A DNA stretch of 64,000 nt from Siderastrea radians (lineage: Eukaryota > Cnidaria > Anthozoa > Scleractinia > Rhizangiidae), in the NCBI GenBank assembly GCA_964017195.1, contig OZ024888.1, positions 13,649,701-13,713,700 of the forward strand, read 5' to 3'. Positions 46,028 to 57,320 of this stretch are shown piece by piece. The notes below the pieces were generated by a model. That model did no database searches, was not told where the DNA came from, and saw nothing but the letters and a program-made list of their open reading frames with translations. The position numbers and the translations under genes are program-made. The first letter of the stretch is position 1. The number at the start of each line of letters is the position of its first letter.

Positions 46028-46428
46028 GACGATTTCCGCTCAACGCTCGAGCAGTAAGTGCAAAAATTAAGTTACCAAAAAAATACTTGCAGCACTGTCA
46101 CATTTTGAGAACAGATAAGAAGAAATTATCGTTACTTTTGCTCCCAAGCTGACCCCGCGAGAGAAAATTGGATTTGAAGTTATCAATATTTCAATTAAAA
46201 AGACGCTTCATGTCGGTTCAAAACAAAATGGCGCCCGTTTTTAGCATACTTTTACGAGATTTGAAATTAATTTTCTCGAGAATGCTTGAGAATTTCATCG
46301 CGGGGTCACTTGAGCAAGTGAACTAGAGTGAGATGTTTCAAATAGGATTTTAAATGTTACCGTGCTTTGAGTAGTTTTTTGGTAAATATTTTTTGCACTT
46401 ATTGCTCGAACGTTGAGCGGAATCCGTC
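46028..46428. mobile_element. TTAA-flanked MITE (401 bp)
   Basis: Termini GACGATTTCCGCTCAACG and the complement of GACGGATTCCGCTCAACG are flanked by TTAA (46024-46027, 46429-46432). Inner arms carry CTTACTGCTCGA-type sequence and GACCCCGCG. A TTAA target fits piggyBac or Kolobok families. No coding capacity. Confidence 0.75.
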
Positions 46429-46567
46429 TTAAATTGCTTAGATATTTAAGTTTATATTACCTACAACAGAGGCTTATTTAAAATTATGAAACACTGGTTC
46501 TAATTTGATGAGAGGTGTATTACTAATGATTAACTAATAATTATAATATTGTTTTCCGGTCTCACTT

Positions 46568-46569
<2 letters not shown>

Positions 46570-46615
<46 letters not shown>
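46570..46615. repeat. (AAT)n microsatellite
   Basis: About fifteen AAT units. The following 46625-46810 segment is rich in GCAAATGCAAACGCAAG and its complement CTTGCGTTTG, a probable small inverted repeat. Confidence 0.9.
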
Positions 46616-46619
<4 letters not shown>

Positions 46620-47997
46620 TAATGATAATGTCTTTGCAAACGCAAATGCAAGGACAAACACAAGTAAACACACTTGTGAACTACCACCAAGCAAATGCAA
46701 ACGCAAGCGCTAACGCAACAAATGGAAAATTTTTCATTCCTTGCGCTTGCATATGCACTTGCGTTTGTATTTCACACGTGTGAACCGGGGCAACGGAAAG
46801 GCAAATGCAAGATGAAAAATGCTCGTTCCATGCCTCCACGGTTTAAGTTCAAACCAAAATGGCGTCCTCCACAGTGACATCTGATAAAAAGCGCGCAGAG
46901 AGCGTTAGGAAGTTTGTGGATTCAGAGAAAACTGAAAAAACAACTTGCATAGACTGATGTGACTGAAGAAGTGGGACTAGAAAACGCTATGTTGTACAAT
47001 ATGGAGGGGAATAAGTTATAAGTTGTTGCAGAAAAGGGAACACATTTATGATTAGTTTACAAACACAATAAAATGGTTAATATATTTCTATTTTTTTCTC
47101 TTTTCATATATATTTTTCGTTTCCGACTGCTGGTCTAAGGTAACCCAGATTCTAGGAACCGCCATCTTGGGATACTGAAATACGTGTGCGTATCTCTTGC
47201 ATCCCTTGTCATAAAATGAATACCTAACTATTTAATTTATTTTTCTCCCGCCAGCTCCTCGCATTTCAATCACGAATATTTCACAAAATAACAAGCAACA
47301 ACTTCCTACCACTGAATAAGAAGTCTCATCTGGGAATACGTTTGGGATTTCCATCAGTTCCAAATCCGTGTCAGGCCCCTCGCATTCTGAAGTTAGAGCT
47401 AAGTGTCCCGTTGAAGTGCTGGGAAATGGCGATGGGCTCAAAGTTGACGCAAGAGTCGTCTGGGAATCACTCTGAAGTACTGTGTTTTGATGTGGTAATG
47501 GGTTCATTAGGATTCCTTTTATTGCTAAAATCAAATGACATGCATAGCTTCAATGAAAGTAATGTCTAAGTTATTAAGTAATGTCTAATGTTTAAGTTAT
47601 CCTGCTCTTTCCAACGAAATACACGTATTTCGTGGTTTTTCGGCGCAAATAAACGGAACGCTTCTTGAAAGGAAAATTCGGCGTTAATTATTATCCACAC
47701 TGATTTCGAAGGACTACCGTTTCACTTCACTGCTGCGAAATTTTGCTTTTGTAAGTTCAATTCGCGTCACTGCGAACATCGCCGTCTGCAAAAATATAAA
47801 TCTGGTGCTTAGGAATTCTTGCTTGCCAAATGCTGTTTGCACTAAACAGGAATAAGTCTTAGCAAGATTAAAGTCACCTTTAATCTGAGAAATTCAGTAA
47901 CGGATTGAGAACACTAAAGCATGAAAAGAAAAAACGAACTTTGACGCATTTCTTAAAGTAATAGCAAGTACGATCACATCTAAGGAATGTGGTGTGC

Positions 47998-48331
47998 CAT
48001 TTAAGCAATAGAAAACTTTTTCCGTAATAGGCCATTTCCGAATTGTCTTGTGCCTCTTTTTCAAAGCGAGGCTTCGTGCAAAACTTTTCATATGAAAATG
48101 AGTTTTATCTGCATGTAAATGAAAACTCATTTTCATATGAAAGGCTATGCTCCAAGACTCGTTTTGAAAAAGAGGTACAAAACAACTCGGAAATGGCCTA
48201 TTGCGTAGCCTGATATAAACACGAGAGGTGTTGGGAGAATTCGAGACTTCGAACCAGTTATGCAAACCCGAAACGAAGTCGAGGGTTTGCATAACATTCG
48301 AGAATTCTCCAAGCCCCTGTGTTTACATACT

Positions 48332-48360
<29 letters not shown>
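47998..48360. mobile_element. Dispersed repeat of the AAGCAATAGAAAAC family, interrupted by a MITE
   Basis: It starts TTTAAGCAATAGAAAAC, is broken at 48030-48198 by another element, then continues GCGTAGCCTGATATAAACAC. An inverted pair follows around GGGTTTGCATAAC, then TCTCAGCCAATCAGAGCGCG. The second copy at 55560-55860 has the same parts in the same order without the insertion, so the two define a family of over 300 bp. The CCAATCAGAGCGCG segment may be a residual promoter-like box. Confidence 0.65.
48030..48198. mobile_element. 169-bp MITE nested in the AAGCAATAG repeat
   Basis: Termini GGCCATTTCCGA and TCGGAAATGGCC are exact inverted repeats flanked by TA. Inner arms read CCTCTTTTTCAAA and TTTGAAAAAGAGG, then TTTTCATATGAAAATGAG in both orientations. 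The uninterrupted host repeat is seen at 55560. Confidence 0.8.
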
Positions 48361-48365
<5 letters not shown>

Positions 48366-48560
48366 CGCCTAGTATCTTAGCCATTTTATAAACAGTTATG
48401 GTAACGCGAGTGGATCATTGATACAATGACAAATTCTGGGTAAACAGGCGAGTCCAAGATGAGTTTTAAACTAATTACGTTTCCAGTTTTCCAAATTATT
48501 TATATGTTAACTTAATGATATTTACACAAGAACTGAATTACACAATTGAACTCTCAATTA

Positions 48561-48778
48561 ACCAGCTCCCAGTTGGCATGATAGCTCAGTTGGTTAGAGC
48601 GCTGCACCGGTCTCGCAGCGGTCATGGGTTCGACTCCAGTTCAAGCCTGAATTTTTTCAGGTTTCTTCTTTTCAACCGCTTGGGTTGAAACACCTTCACT
48701 GCGATGATCTACACATAATTCTATCTTTATCCGCAGTTCAAATATATGAATTTCATATATTAATATTCAAAATGAAGA
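48561..48778 (+). mobile_element. tRNA-derived SINE, full-length copy
   Basis: After ACCAGCTCCCAGTT the tRNA-like head (about 48575-48648) has TAGCTCAGTTGGTTAGAGC as an A box and GGGTTCGACTCC as a B box. The tail CAAGCCTGAATTTTTTCAGG follows, then a family-specific end containing CCGCAGTTCAAATATATGAA. Its anticodon loop (CCGGTCT) lacks U33. It is the third recognisable member of the family at 31941-32527. Confidence 0.8.
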
Positions 48779-49221
48779 TTGCTGTCTCCTTTTCGAAATA
48801 ATTCCGAAAAGAATTTTACCATAATGACAAATGGTTTTTAGCCACCAGAGCGCAGATAGCTATGGTATGCTGGCGAATATTGTCAAACGCATTTTATTTC
48901 AGTGCAGAAGTGAACAATTCTTTACCGATTTATTGCGTTGGTTAACCCTTTAAGCCCCAGTGTCAACATATCAGTTCTCCCTACTGGTCGCCATACATTT
49001 GTTTTCAGTACAAGTTGGAAGAAGTTGTTCAAACATCCAGAGGTTATCTTTGGCGATCATTTTCTTAATTCTCATCACTCGTATGCTTAATAATGGATTA
49101 ACATTACAAGGAGAAAATTGATGCTGATCAATTCTGAGGCTATAAGGGTTGAGGAGTGAAACCAGTGAAAGTTGAAGGAGGATTAACCAGTTAGTGGCCT
49201 TTTATATATGTTTATCGAATA

Positions 49222-50302
49222 TCACTTAAGTGAGAACGGGAAAAACAAACCTGGTGTCTTCTTTGGTCGTCGCACTTTTCTTTCCAAGAAACTGGTCAAT
49301 GAATCCCTCTGTTCACCAAGTTTTTTCCTCACGAGCGGAGTGGAGAATGTATACAGTATGGGGTTAATTGAAGAGTTTACTGGAAGAACAAACACAGCAA
49401 TCCACACGTAGGCTTGTTTTTCAGGATCATGAAATTTGCCGAGTATAGACAGGAGACCGATAATGATGACTGGCATCCAGCACAAGAAATCGGTTAAAAC
49501 AATAAACATCATTCTCCTAGCCATCTGAGATTCTCTGTTCATGTGAGTTGACCTAACCCGTTTTGAAACTCCCTTTACGGTGAAGAACATCACAATGTAT
49601 GCAAAAAGAATATAAACAAAAGAGACAAAGTTAAGTACGACGAAAATACCGACGGCATATTCCCAGCCAGCCTGTCTCTCTGTTGACAGTTGAAGAGGAA
49701 GGCAAACGGCTGATTTTCCATAAAATCCAACGTTTCGCTTTTTGTCAAAGAAGTATTCCAAACCAAATGTTGGAATTACTGATATCATAATTCCAAAAAT
49801 CCAGATTCCTCCAACAACAAAGTAAGCAAGTCCGCGGTTCATTCGTCTCACTTTGAATGGGAAGACAATACAGATGAGCCTATCGGTTGTGATGAGGGTC
49901 AACATGAGTACAGAGACCTCGCTTGATACCATGGACAAGATTCCAGTGAATGCACATGTCATGCCAGATCTCCAGTTAATATCATGTTTAAAGTACTCTC
50001 CTTGCCACTGGGCGTCTTTGATGGCAATGGTGAGTAGATAAACACCCATCAGTAGATCTGAAATCGCCAGATTTGTCAAAAGAAAAGAGTGTACTTTGTT
50101 GTCTTCTTTTACAAATACTCGCATTAAGATGGCAAAGAGATTACCAAGAAGTGCAGAAAGTCCCAGAATCCAGATACAAACTTGAACTGCTTTGTTTTTC
50201 ATCATATCAGAACAGCTAGAAAATTCATCTTTCGGCGAACTGCAGCGAACGCCAGGCACTGCTTTTTCAGCATAGCAACAGAGAATGAACTCATCAAGAT
50301 AA
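49222..50302 (-). CDS. Relaxin-receptor/GRL101-like GPCR: LRR C-cap and seven-helix exon (last exon)
   Basis: This 1,081-nt exon enters in phase 2 and encodes 359 residues to TGA at 49222. Residues about 1-35 are a Cys-rich LRR C-cap (FILCCYAEKAVPGVRCSS ... CSD). Seven hydrophobic helices follow. Diagnostic features are SSEVSVLMLTLITTDRLICI in TM3 (DRL in place of DRY), conserved Cys in TM3 (GMTC) and the second outer loop (AVCLPL), CWMP in TM6 and NPILY in TM7. The TM3 style and the C-cap match type-C LGRs (relaxin receptors, mollusc GRL101). It would signal through G proteins at the cell surface. The tail could be spliced again at ACCAG|GTTTGT, so the last nine residues are uncertain. AATAAA is at 48893-48898. 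Confidence 0.93.
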
Positions 50303-50645
50303 CTAATAAAAATATGGAGAAATAAAAAACAAACAAACAAAAAATATCAAAATGGGTGTATTCATTTGCTTAAAATGTAGGCTTAAAAGAACTTAAGTAA
50401 AATAACCCATATGAACCATGGGTAATGAAAACAGCTATTACATGATCAAGGTCACTTGCTTGCTATCTAAAAGTAAAAGATTGGACAATGTAGGCTTTTT
50501 GTTCAGTACGTTGATAGTCACGAAGTGAACGATGTTTGAAAAATACACATAAAATCACCAAGTTCCTTAAATAAAGACACGTATGACTTTATGGTATGTT
50601 CTCATTGACTGTTATATGGAAAGAAAACTTGTAATTCTGACTCAC

Positions 50646-50723
50646 ATTTCTTTAAGGTTTTGAAGTCCATTGAAAACGTCTGGTGGAACGTTTTTCAAAC
50701 TGAGAGAGTTATTTTTAAGATTT
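50646..50723 (-). CDS. GPCR gene: LRR exon 6 (78 nt)
   Basis: A 26-residue leucine-rich repeat, NLKNNSLSLKNVPPDVFNGL followed by QNLKEM, flanked by TTTTCAG and GTGAG. It is six bases longer than the other five LRR exons, so its repeat carries two extra residues just before the C-cap. Enters and leaves in phase 2. Confidence 0.87.
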
Positions 50724-51008
50724 CTGAAAATAACAAGAGGATGTCTACAGTCATTACATAACTCACGATTTAAAAAAAAACATGCACAGCTCGCTTTTGC
50801 ATGATACGTTTCGTACATTATGATACGTGAATACTGTATTAAGACGTTCATCATAGGACTAGAGTTGGTTGTTGATTAACCTGTTGCTAAAAGTGCTTGA
50901 TAACAATACACCAGTTCGACTAACATTGATCTTTATACAGTATAAATTCTGTTCTTCCTAGGCGATTATTCGCCATGACGTTCATAAGCTTGCAATAGTT
51001 AAACTTAC

Positions 51009-51080
51009 AATTTCTCCAGGGAGGACAATCCAGCAAATGTATAAGAGGACAACTGCCCAATCCTGTTGTTATTAAGGTAC
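51009..51080 (-). CDS. GPCR gene: LRR exon 5 (72 nt)
   Basis: One 24-residue repeat, YLNNNRIGQLSSYTFAGLSS followed by LEKL, between ATTTTAG and GTAAG. The LxxNxI core and the TFAGLSSL helix side are typical LGR-type repeats. Phase 2 at both ends. Confidence 0.87.
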
Positions 51081-51975
51081 CTAAAATCAAAGGTATTTGT
51101 GATATTTTTGGGCATGATTTTGATACAAGTTTAGTGTTCTCTAATACAAACTCATGAAAAACAAACTAACCAATTAATATGGGGAAAAAATATTTAGGCT
51201 TGTGGGGGTATACAGCAAGCTCCTTTTTATTACTTTCCCTGCTTTGTTTGTTGACTGCATTAGCATATTGACATCCGAGGATAGTAGCATTCACTGTCCT
51301 AAAGCCACTTGGAAACTCACTCATTTAAAGTTTAGTCATTTTTTGGCTGCTACACGCCGAACATAATTATTCTTGGTGTTCATCATTGTGATAAAAAGAA
51401 TTTGCTTGGATGAGAAACACTCAGAAACAAAGGAGTTAAACGGAAGGGAAAAACAAACATCGAAAACAATTTCTGGATCTACAGTAGTCTCCTGAACAAA
51501 GTTATCGAGAAAAAGCAATCCATCGACATGTAACTTTCCTTGAAGATTTTTCTCACCGCTGTGTTGAATATATTAAAAGAGCAGTTTTGTGGTGTCCTTT
51601 GTCTTCGTTTTAGAATTTTGATGACGTCACATGGAAACCAGCAATTGCATTAATCAAAAATGCAAAATCTTAAATTTGACATGATAAGTATATGGTTAAC
51701 AGTCACAGCTGGGACCAAACTGCAAGCAAAGTAACGAGAGTCAGCAAGCGTAGACGTACACGGGGATGCTTTTATTGATATGCGATGGCTTTTGATATTT
51801 TATTCAACTGAAAGGCGTTGACAGTTTTCTGATTTACACAGTAAATGCATCGAGCATTTTGTTCATTCCATTACTGCCGCTGAAACTCTTTGGCAGTGTT
51901 CGAGAGATACCATTTCACTAAACATACGTTTGCTGTCAGATGGCCAAACGGAGAAGAACAATGTATTTTACTTAC

Positions 51976-52047
51976 AGTATTTTAAGCTTCGATAAGCCTA
52001 TAAAGACGTTATCGGGCAGTTCTTCTAATAGATTCCGTTGAAGATAT
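51976..52047 (-). CDS. GPCR gene: LRR exon 4 (72 nt)
   Basis: One 24-residue repeat, YLQRNLLEELPDNVFIGLSK followed by LKIL, between ACTTAG and GTAAG. Only 93 bp from LRR exon 3. Phase 2 at both ends. Confidence 0.87.
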
Positions 52048-52140
52048 CTAAGTGAAAAATGTTAAGACAGGTTAAGAGAAGAAAGACCTGGAACTTGCAA
52101 AAAGCACCTAGAAAAACGAGTTTGTTCTTGTTTCACTTAC

Positions 52141-52212
52141 AGGTGTTCTAAGTTTCTTGTCCCATTGAACGTTTCCTTGTGAATCCTGGTTATCTGGTTC
52201 TCTCTGAGGCTT
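52141..52212 (-). CDS. GPCR gene: LRR exon 3 (72 nt)
   Basis: One 24-residue repeat, SLRENQITRIHKETFNGTRN followed by LEHL, between TTGTAG and GTAAG. Phase 2 at both ends. Confidence 0.87.
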
Positions 52213-52574
52213 CTACAAACACGAAATGGAAAAAAAAGTGACTATACATCGATTCTGGAAATCACTTAACTTGAGTTCCAGCAATATCTATGTATATGTA
52301 TTTTGCAACAAAAACCAAAGAAATTACAGAGCCAATCACGAGCACAAGTAATTATAATTTCAGCCAATCGCGTAGCCTAGTACAACCATGATTGGTTTAC
52401 TAGCCAATCAAAACACACAACACACAAAGCAAATAAAAGTCACCGGCCGCAATTGGTTTTAGTTTTGCAGCTGATTGGCTGCAAAGCTCGCGGGAGTTTT
52501 TTTAAACCAATCAGAGAGCAAAGTAAAGTAAAACCAAAGCAATTAACCAATAAATTTCCCTATTACTGACTTAC

Positions 52575-52646
52575 AGTGTTTTCAACGAGAACAACGAAAC
52601 AAGAGCAGTCGACGGAATGCCTTCAATCAAATTGTAACTACAGTCC
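52575..52646 (-). CDS. GPCR gene: LRR exon 2 (72 nt)
   Basis: One 24-residue repeat, DCSYNLIEGIPSTALVSLFS followed by LKTL, between AATAG and GTAAG. Phase 2 at both ends. Confidence 0.85.
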
Positions 52647-53499
52647 CTATTGAAAAAACAAAACAAAAACAAAAGTCAACCAAGCCATACAAACAAACAA
52701 GGGGGTCAGTTTCTAAAGAAACTGGTGCTGCGTCAGTGGTGCTGCGTCAGCGGGGGAGTGAAACACAAAACCTTGGATTTATCAACCGAGTAGATAAGGT
52801 AAATTGGCCACCGTAGACAAATTGAAATCTGACGTTTCGAGCGATAGCCCCTCGTCAAAGCGAATCAAGGAAAAAACCCACAATTCCTTGATTTGCTCTA
52901 ACGAAGGGCTAACGTTAGCTTTCAATTTCCCTACGGTGGCCAATTCACCCTATCAACTCAGTTGACCAATCCAAATTCTCAAGCTACACAAACGCATTTC
53001 TATTACCATAATCCAGATTCCTACTTACAAAGTCTGAAGACTGCTCATATTGTCCAGAATGCCGTTAGGAAACGTCCGAATGAAATTTGTGTCAAGCTTC
53101 CTGTAACAAAATATATTCGGAAGAGTGCAGTGTACCATCTCAGAGCACGTGGCAAAAAAATATACAAAACCAAAGATTTCCTAGATAAGTTGTTATTATT
53201 TACACAATAACCAATATGATATTTTTTCCAGTGTTTCGATACGTTGCGAATTGAAGCCTCCACTTAACATTCAGCTAATTTGGACACGGGACTACTCCTG
53301 CGCCATCAGCTAATTAAACGCCAGTTTCCTAGCGTATATAGACTACAAGGAATATTTGGTTGAGATGCTAGAGAAAGGCAAGGCAAGGCAAGACAAAAGC
53401 TTTTTCTAATTTAAAAAGGCCTCGACGCGATGGAAGAGACCTAGAAAACCCACATAAGTCTTTGAAAACCTGTTAGTATTAATGCCAATGAGGTCCCAT

Positions 53500-53710
53500 T
53501 CGGGGTTATTGGGATACGGGATATTTGCGGAAGGGATACGGGATACCGAAGGAAAAAATTATACGGATACCGGATATTTGAAATAGAAATTTTGGGATAT
53601 TCGACGCGAAGCTGAGGGATACAACACTGCACAATAAAAGGGATATGGGATATTTCACGGAAAAGTTAAAGGGATACGGAATACCCAGACTCCCCAAATG
53701 GGGCCTCGCC
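53500..53710. repeat. GGGATACGGGATA-rich intronic repeat
   Basis: The motif GGGATACGGGATA and variants (GGGATATGGGATATTT, GGGATACGGAATACC) recur about six times in 200 bp. It lies in the intron between LRR exons 1 and 2. The unit is irregular, and I do not recognise the family. Confidence 0.5.
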
Positions 53711-53845
53711 AATGCAAAATTTTAAGCTCATCCTAATAGAACAATAACATGATCAATCGACATTCAGTTAGTACTTTATTAGCTAATGAATTGGAAGTTG
53801 CTGACACTTTCTTTGCAACTTTCTGTAAACATGTTTTTCACTTAC

Positions 53846-53917
53846 AAGGCTTCTAGTGAAGAGCCATTGCCAAATGCTCCTCTTTCTAATCTGAAAATGC
53901 GGTTTCCACTCAGGTCC
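53846..53917 (-). CDS. GPCR gene: LRR exon 1 (72 nt)
   Basis: The first 24-residue repeat, DLSGNRIFRLERGAFGNGSS followed by LEAL, between ATCTACAG and GTAAG. It follows the N-cap exon directly, since AT plus G across the junction gives Met. Phase 2 at both ends. Confidence 0.87.
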
Positions 53918-54919
53918 CTGTAGATGTTTCAGATAAAACTCAGAGTTACTATCTACAGCTTCCGATTATTTTAGATCTAGTAACGATTTTTTAATCTATT
54001 TAGCGGTTTGTCTTGGTTTAGCCTGAAAAATGGACAACTGGCACAGCCTCTATTCACCCCTCTACTTGCTCTACCAGTCAATAAATAACTTGAATTTTCA
54101 ATATCCAAAAAAATCATAATTATTGAAACATGTAGCTTAACAAATGCTTAAGTCCTTTGTAATACAAGAAATGTAATAAAATAGTGAGCGAGACAAAAAA
54201 TGCCTTCCGGCATTTCAAGTGACTTATCCCAAGAAGTTTCTTTCTAGAACCGTTTTACTGTTTGGTAAACTATACTAGTGATGAGTCATCAACTCCAGAA
54301 GTCAAATAACTGCCTTATAATTTTTCTTCTCCAAGATGATGTCTGTCATTGAGAAGCAACAAGGTAAACCAGCTAATCCAGTACTTACAAGTACTTCAAC
54401 CTGTAAAGACCAGAAAATGCTTTCTTGTGTAGATAAGAGAGTTTATTCCTCTGAAATAGTCTGCCGAAATAACGCAATAAACATGTTAAAACAAGGCTAT
54501 GCACTAAGACCACCAGTCCATAAGAAATATTGCCGGAATTCTAAAACAGTATTTAACTAGTTTAATTGGTCGCTGCCATTTTAATTTGAGACTCATTATT
54601 TCATATCTAAAAACCGACAAAGCAACCAAGGGTCTGGCAAATCGAGAAGTTTATTTAGAGAAAAACCATTCGCTATATTGTTTTAGATCCAAGGGGTATT
54701 TATTGAATCATTACATTTCGAGTATGCTTGTTTGTCCTATGTAATTTATTTCATTAGGAGTAAAGTAGGTCAAGTCTGTGTCTCATCAGGGCCCAAGTTA
54801 TTAGGAGCATTAATACTTCCCTCTTGATGGTATACTAGTCCATCACAGGAGTTCTTTCAAATATGAAAGGTAAGCACTTTTAGCCCTACAAAGAGGGAAA
54901 CAGCGTATAGTTGACTTAC

Positions 54920-55043
54920 ATTACGGCTGTGTTCAAAGGGATGTTTCCCGGCACAGCATTCAGTTCTCGTCCCTTCTTAACTGTGACCACCATATCACGA
55001 CGCGTGGGAGAAATGAGATTACACTCGCAACTGGAGGGACAAC
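54920..55043 (-). CDS. GPCR gene: LRR N-cap exon
   Basis: This 124-nt exon changes phase from 1 to 2, linking the phase-1 module exons to the phase-2 LRR exons. It encodes GCPSSCECNLISPTRRDMVV and then KKGRELNAVPGNIPLNTAVM. This is an LRRNT cap (C-x3-C-x-C pattern, then the VP.NIP..T strand), which closes the N-terminal end of the solenoid. The acceptor is TTATAAG and the donor AAT|GTAAGT. No LDLa module, usual in relaxin receptors, was found between this and the CUB exon. Confidence 0.85.
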
Positions 55044-55559
55044 CTTATAATGAGAACACAAAAAAGAGTGGATAATGGAAAATATTGCATCATACAATAA
55101 TACTTGACATTTAATCTCTTTATGGCACATTTTGCTTGGTGTTTTGTACCCAAATGAAACAAGAATCTGCGAACATTCGACCCTTTTTTTATTTTGGTTC
55201 GGCTGCGACGAAATAAAGCCAATCCATAATATCATTGTAAGCATTAGTCATTTTTCTGTGAGGATGTAACAAAAGCATCGTAACTCACCTCAGCGGTGAC
55301 CAGAGTGGAGTTTTGGTGGATGTAATCTAAAATACTGGCGTCTGTGTCAGTCTACTGACAGGTTTATCAGAATCATTTCTTGATAATACAGTGCAATCGT
55401 ATTAATTCCTTTATATAGATCACGCTGATTACCTTGGATGCACTCGGTTTGGCCAACCTCAGCTGGAGGAATAATAAAAAAAAACATTAATGCAAGGAAA
55501 TGAATATAAAGGTATAATTGGGAATGAGGCTACGCGTATACAAGCTTTACCAGCTCTGT

Positions 55560-55860
55560 ATTTAAGCAATAGAAAACTTTCCCCTTGTTTGCACAACCTG
55601 TTATAAACACGAGAGGGGTTGGCAGAATTCTAGACAGTTGTGCAAACCCAAGAAGAAATCAAGGGTTTCCATAACTTTTCAGAATTCTCCCAACCCCATG
55701 AGTGTTTATATCAGGCTATGACAAACGCAGGAAAAGGTTTTCTATTGCTTTTATAAAATAACTTAGTCCTCTCAAAGATCGTGACGTCATAACTGTGTTT
55801 ACATACTCTCATGCAAACAGACCTCTCAGCCAATCAGAGCGCGCGTAGTACCTTAGTTAT
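55560..55860. mobile_element. Intact copy of the AAGCAATAGAAAAC repeat family
   Basis: An inverted pair AAGCAATAGAAAACTTT ... TTTTCTATTGCTT spans 55565-55756. Inner arms are around CGAGAGGGGTTGG and CCAACCCCATGAG. It is followed by TCTCAGCCAATCAGAGCGCGC, as in the copy at 47998. It sits in an intron of the receptor gene. Confidence 0.65.
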
Positions 55861-56098
55861 TTTGTAATTCATACTTGTATTCTTGTTTATTTATTCATTT
55901 TCTGAAGTAAAGATAAAATGAGATATTAACAACTCTCCCAGATTTCGTTCTCAGTGAGTAGGCTGAGGGAGATGTTGGCAGTCTCGGCAATTCCAAAAGT
56001 TGGAGCAGCCATACCTGTCTGAAAAACCCGATTTTTTCTATATGATTTACCAGCCGTACGAGCTCACTAAAACAAAACTCATTTATTCGACATCTCAC

Positions 56099-56443
56099 CT
56101 TTCTGTGAAGTGTAATGTAGTTTCGTGCCGGACCTTGTTCCCTTGTCGTTACTCACAAAGGTTATTTCCATAACATTTGAAGATGACTCAATGAAGGCTG
56201 GAAATCGTTGTCCGCAGTATCTTCCTATTTTGGTCCTTGACTTAGCCTGCCCACTGTACACTTCAATGAAATCATTGTCACAAGAAGGATGATCCTCTAA
56301 TTGAAATTCCAAGAATCGCAGTTTTATGGTGGTGCCAGGAGGAAGGCTGATTGTCCAGTGGCAACGAGTGAGAGGTGGATAGTAACCAGGGTAGTGTGGG
56401 GAGTAAATGAAGCCCGATGAATCGGTGAAGTTTCTGTCACATA
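56099..56443 (-). CDS. GPCR gene: CUB domain exon
   Basis: This 345-nt exon, phase 1 at both ends, encodes a complete ~110-residue CUB domain. It starts CDRNFTDSSGFIYSPHYPGY, continues CHWTISLPPGTTIKLRFLEF and DFIEVYSGQA, and has GRYCGQRFP and ITFVSNDKGTRSG near the end. Four Cys give the two usual disulfides. The phase-1 symmetry is that of a shufflable extracellular module. CUB domains bind protein ligands, often through calcium. It lies just before the LRR N-cap. Confidence 0.92.
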
Positions 56444-57214
56444 CTATGGAAGAGGGACATGGAAGTCAATTAAAGATGCCTTAACCCTGGGGGATGGGGT
56501 GGATGCCACCCCCTCACAGGCTTTTTCTCCATTTTTTTTTGTCACTACCTGCCGTTTACAGTAGCTGTTCACTTATAACTTAAACATATTTTGGCAGTCT
56601 TTGAAGAAGCCGGTTACTATGTTTTCGAGATATGATGTGATAAGTACCACGAAGTCAAGCCATTTTTGAATAAAACTGTGTGTTCTTCGCCTTTTATTCG
56701 GTGGAAAAAAGTATAAAATGCCGACAAAAGCGGCAAATTGTTTGACTATATCATGTTTTACTTGTCTAGCATGTAAAATTTTCAATTCAGCAGTTTCTTT
56801 ATATTTCTAATTTCTACTCGCGTCATCTTGTCCACCATTTTGGATGACGTCACATGTTTCCAGTATCGTCCGAACCCACAATATTTACCACCATTTCTAC
56901 AGCACATCACAGGCTATCTATCAAAGGTAAAATGTTTTCAAAATATTGTAACACAACGAAATCCCAAGGTGGGTTCATCAACAGCCCCCTCTTGTACTAC
57001 AGTGGAGTTGTGCGTCAAGAGGCGTTAATAAGAAAAGATAACCTATTAGTTAGTCGCTAGTAATCTGTTAGTTGTAATTCATACGTTATTGTGTCAGTGT
57101 TATATTCTTCTTGTTATTTTTAATATGGGTAAAGTAAATTGAAGCCATATTCAGTATTATTTCTGCATGGTCATTCCGAGCAAATGCTTTCAGACCCATG
57201 TTGGCATGTGGTAC

Positions 57215-57320
57215 CTTTTGTTGCTCTGATAGGGACTGGATGACAATATCCGGATATTACATGCACGCCTCGTACACTAATGTAGCCAGGTTCACTGCCC
57301 AAATCCGCTTCCAAAGAAAC
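57215..57320 (-). CDS. GPCR gene: MAM domain, C-terminal exon
   Basis: This 106-nt exon, phase 0 to 1, encodes VSLEADLGSEPGYISVRGVH followed by VISGYCHPVPIRATK. It matches the end of MAM domains, where a strand (FxVxFEA) is followed by G-x-GxIAxDDI and a final Cys. It joins the CUB exon with G plus TA, giving Val. Flanks are TTTTTAG and AAAG|GTACC. Confidence 0.8.

Noticed and set aside
52962..53210. 82-residue plus-strand ORF antisense to the receptor gene
   Set aside because: It begins in a dispersed repeat (ACGGTGGCCAATTCACC type) and has no splice or domain support.
55290..55470. Possible extra receptor exons (an LDLa was sought) between CUB and the LRR N-cap
   Set aside because: Short open pieces with plausible splice sites exist, but none has the Cys/Asp pattern of LDLa, and the CUB and N-cap exons already agree in phase.
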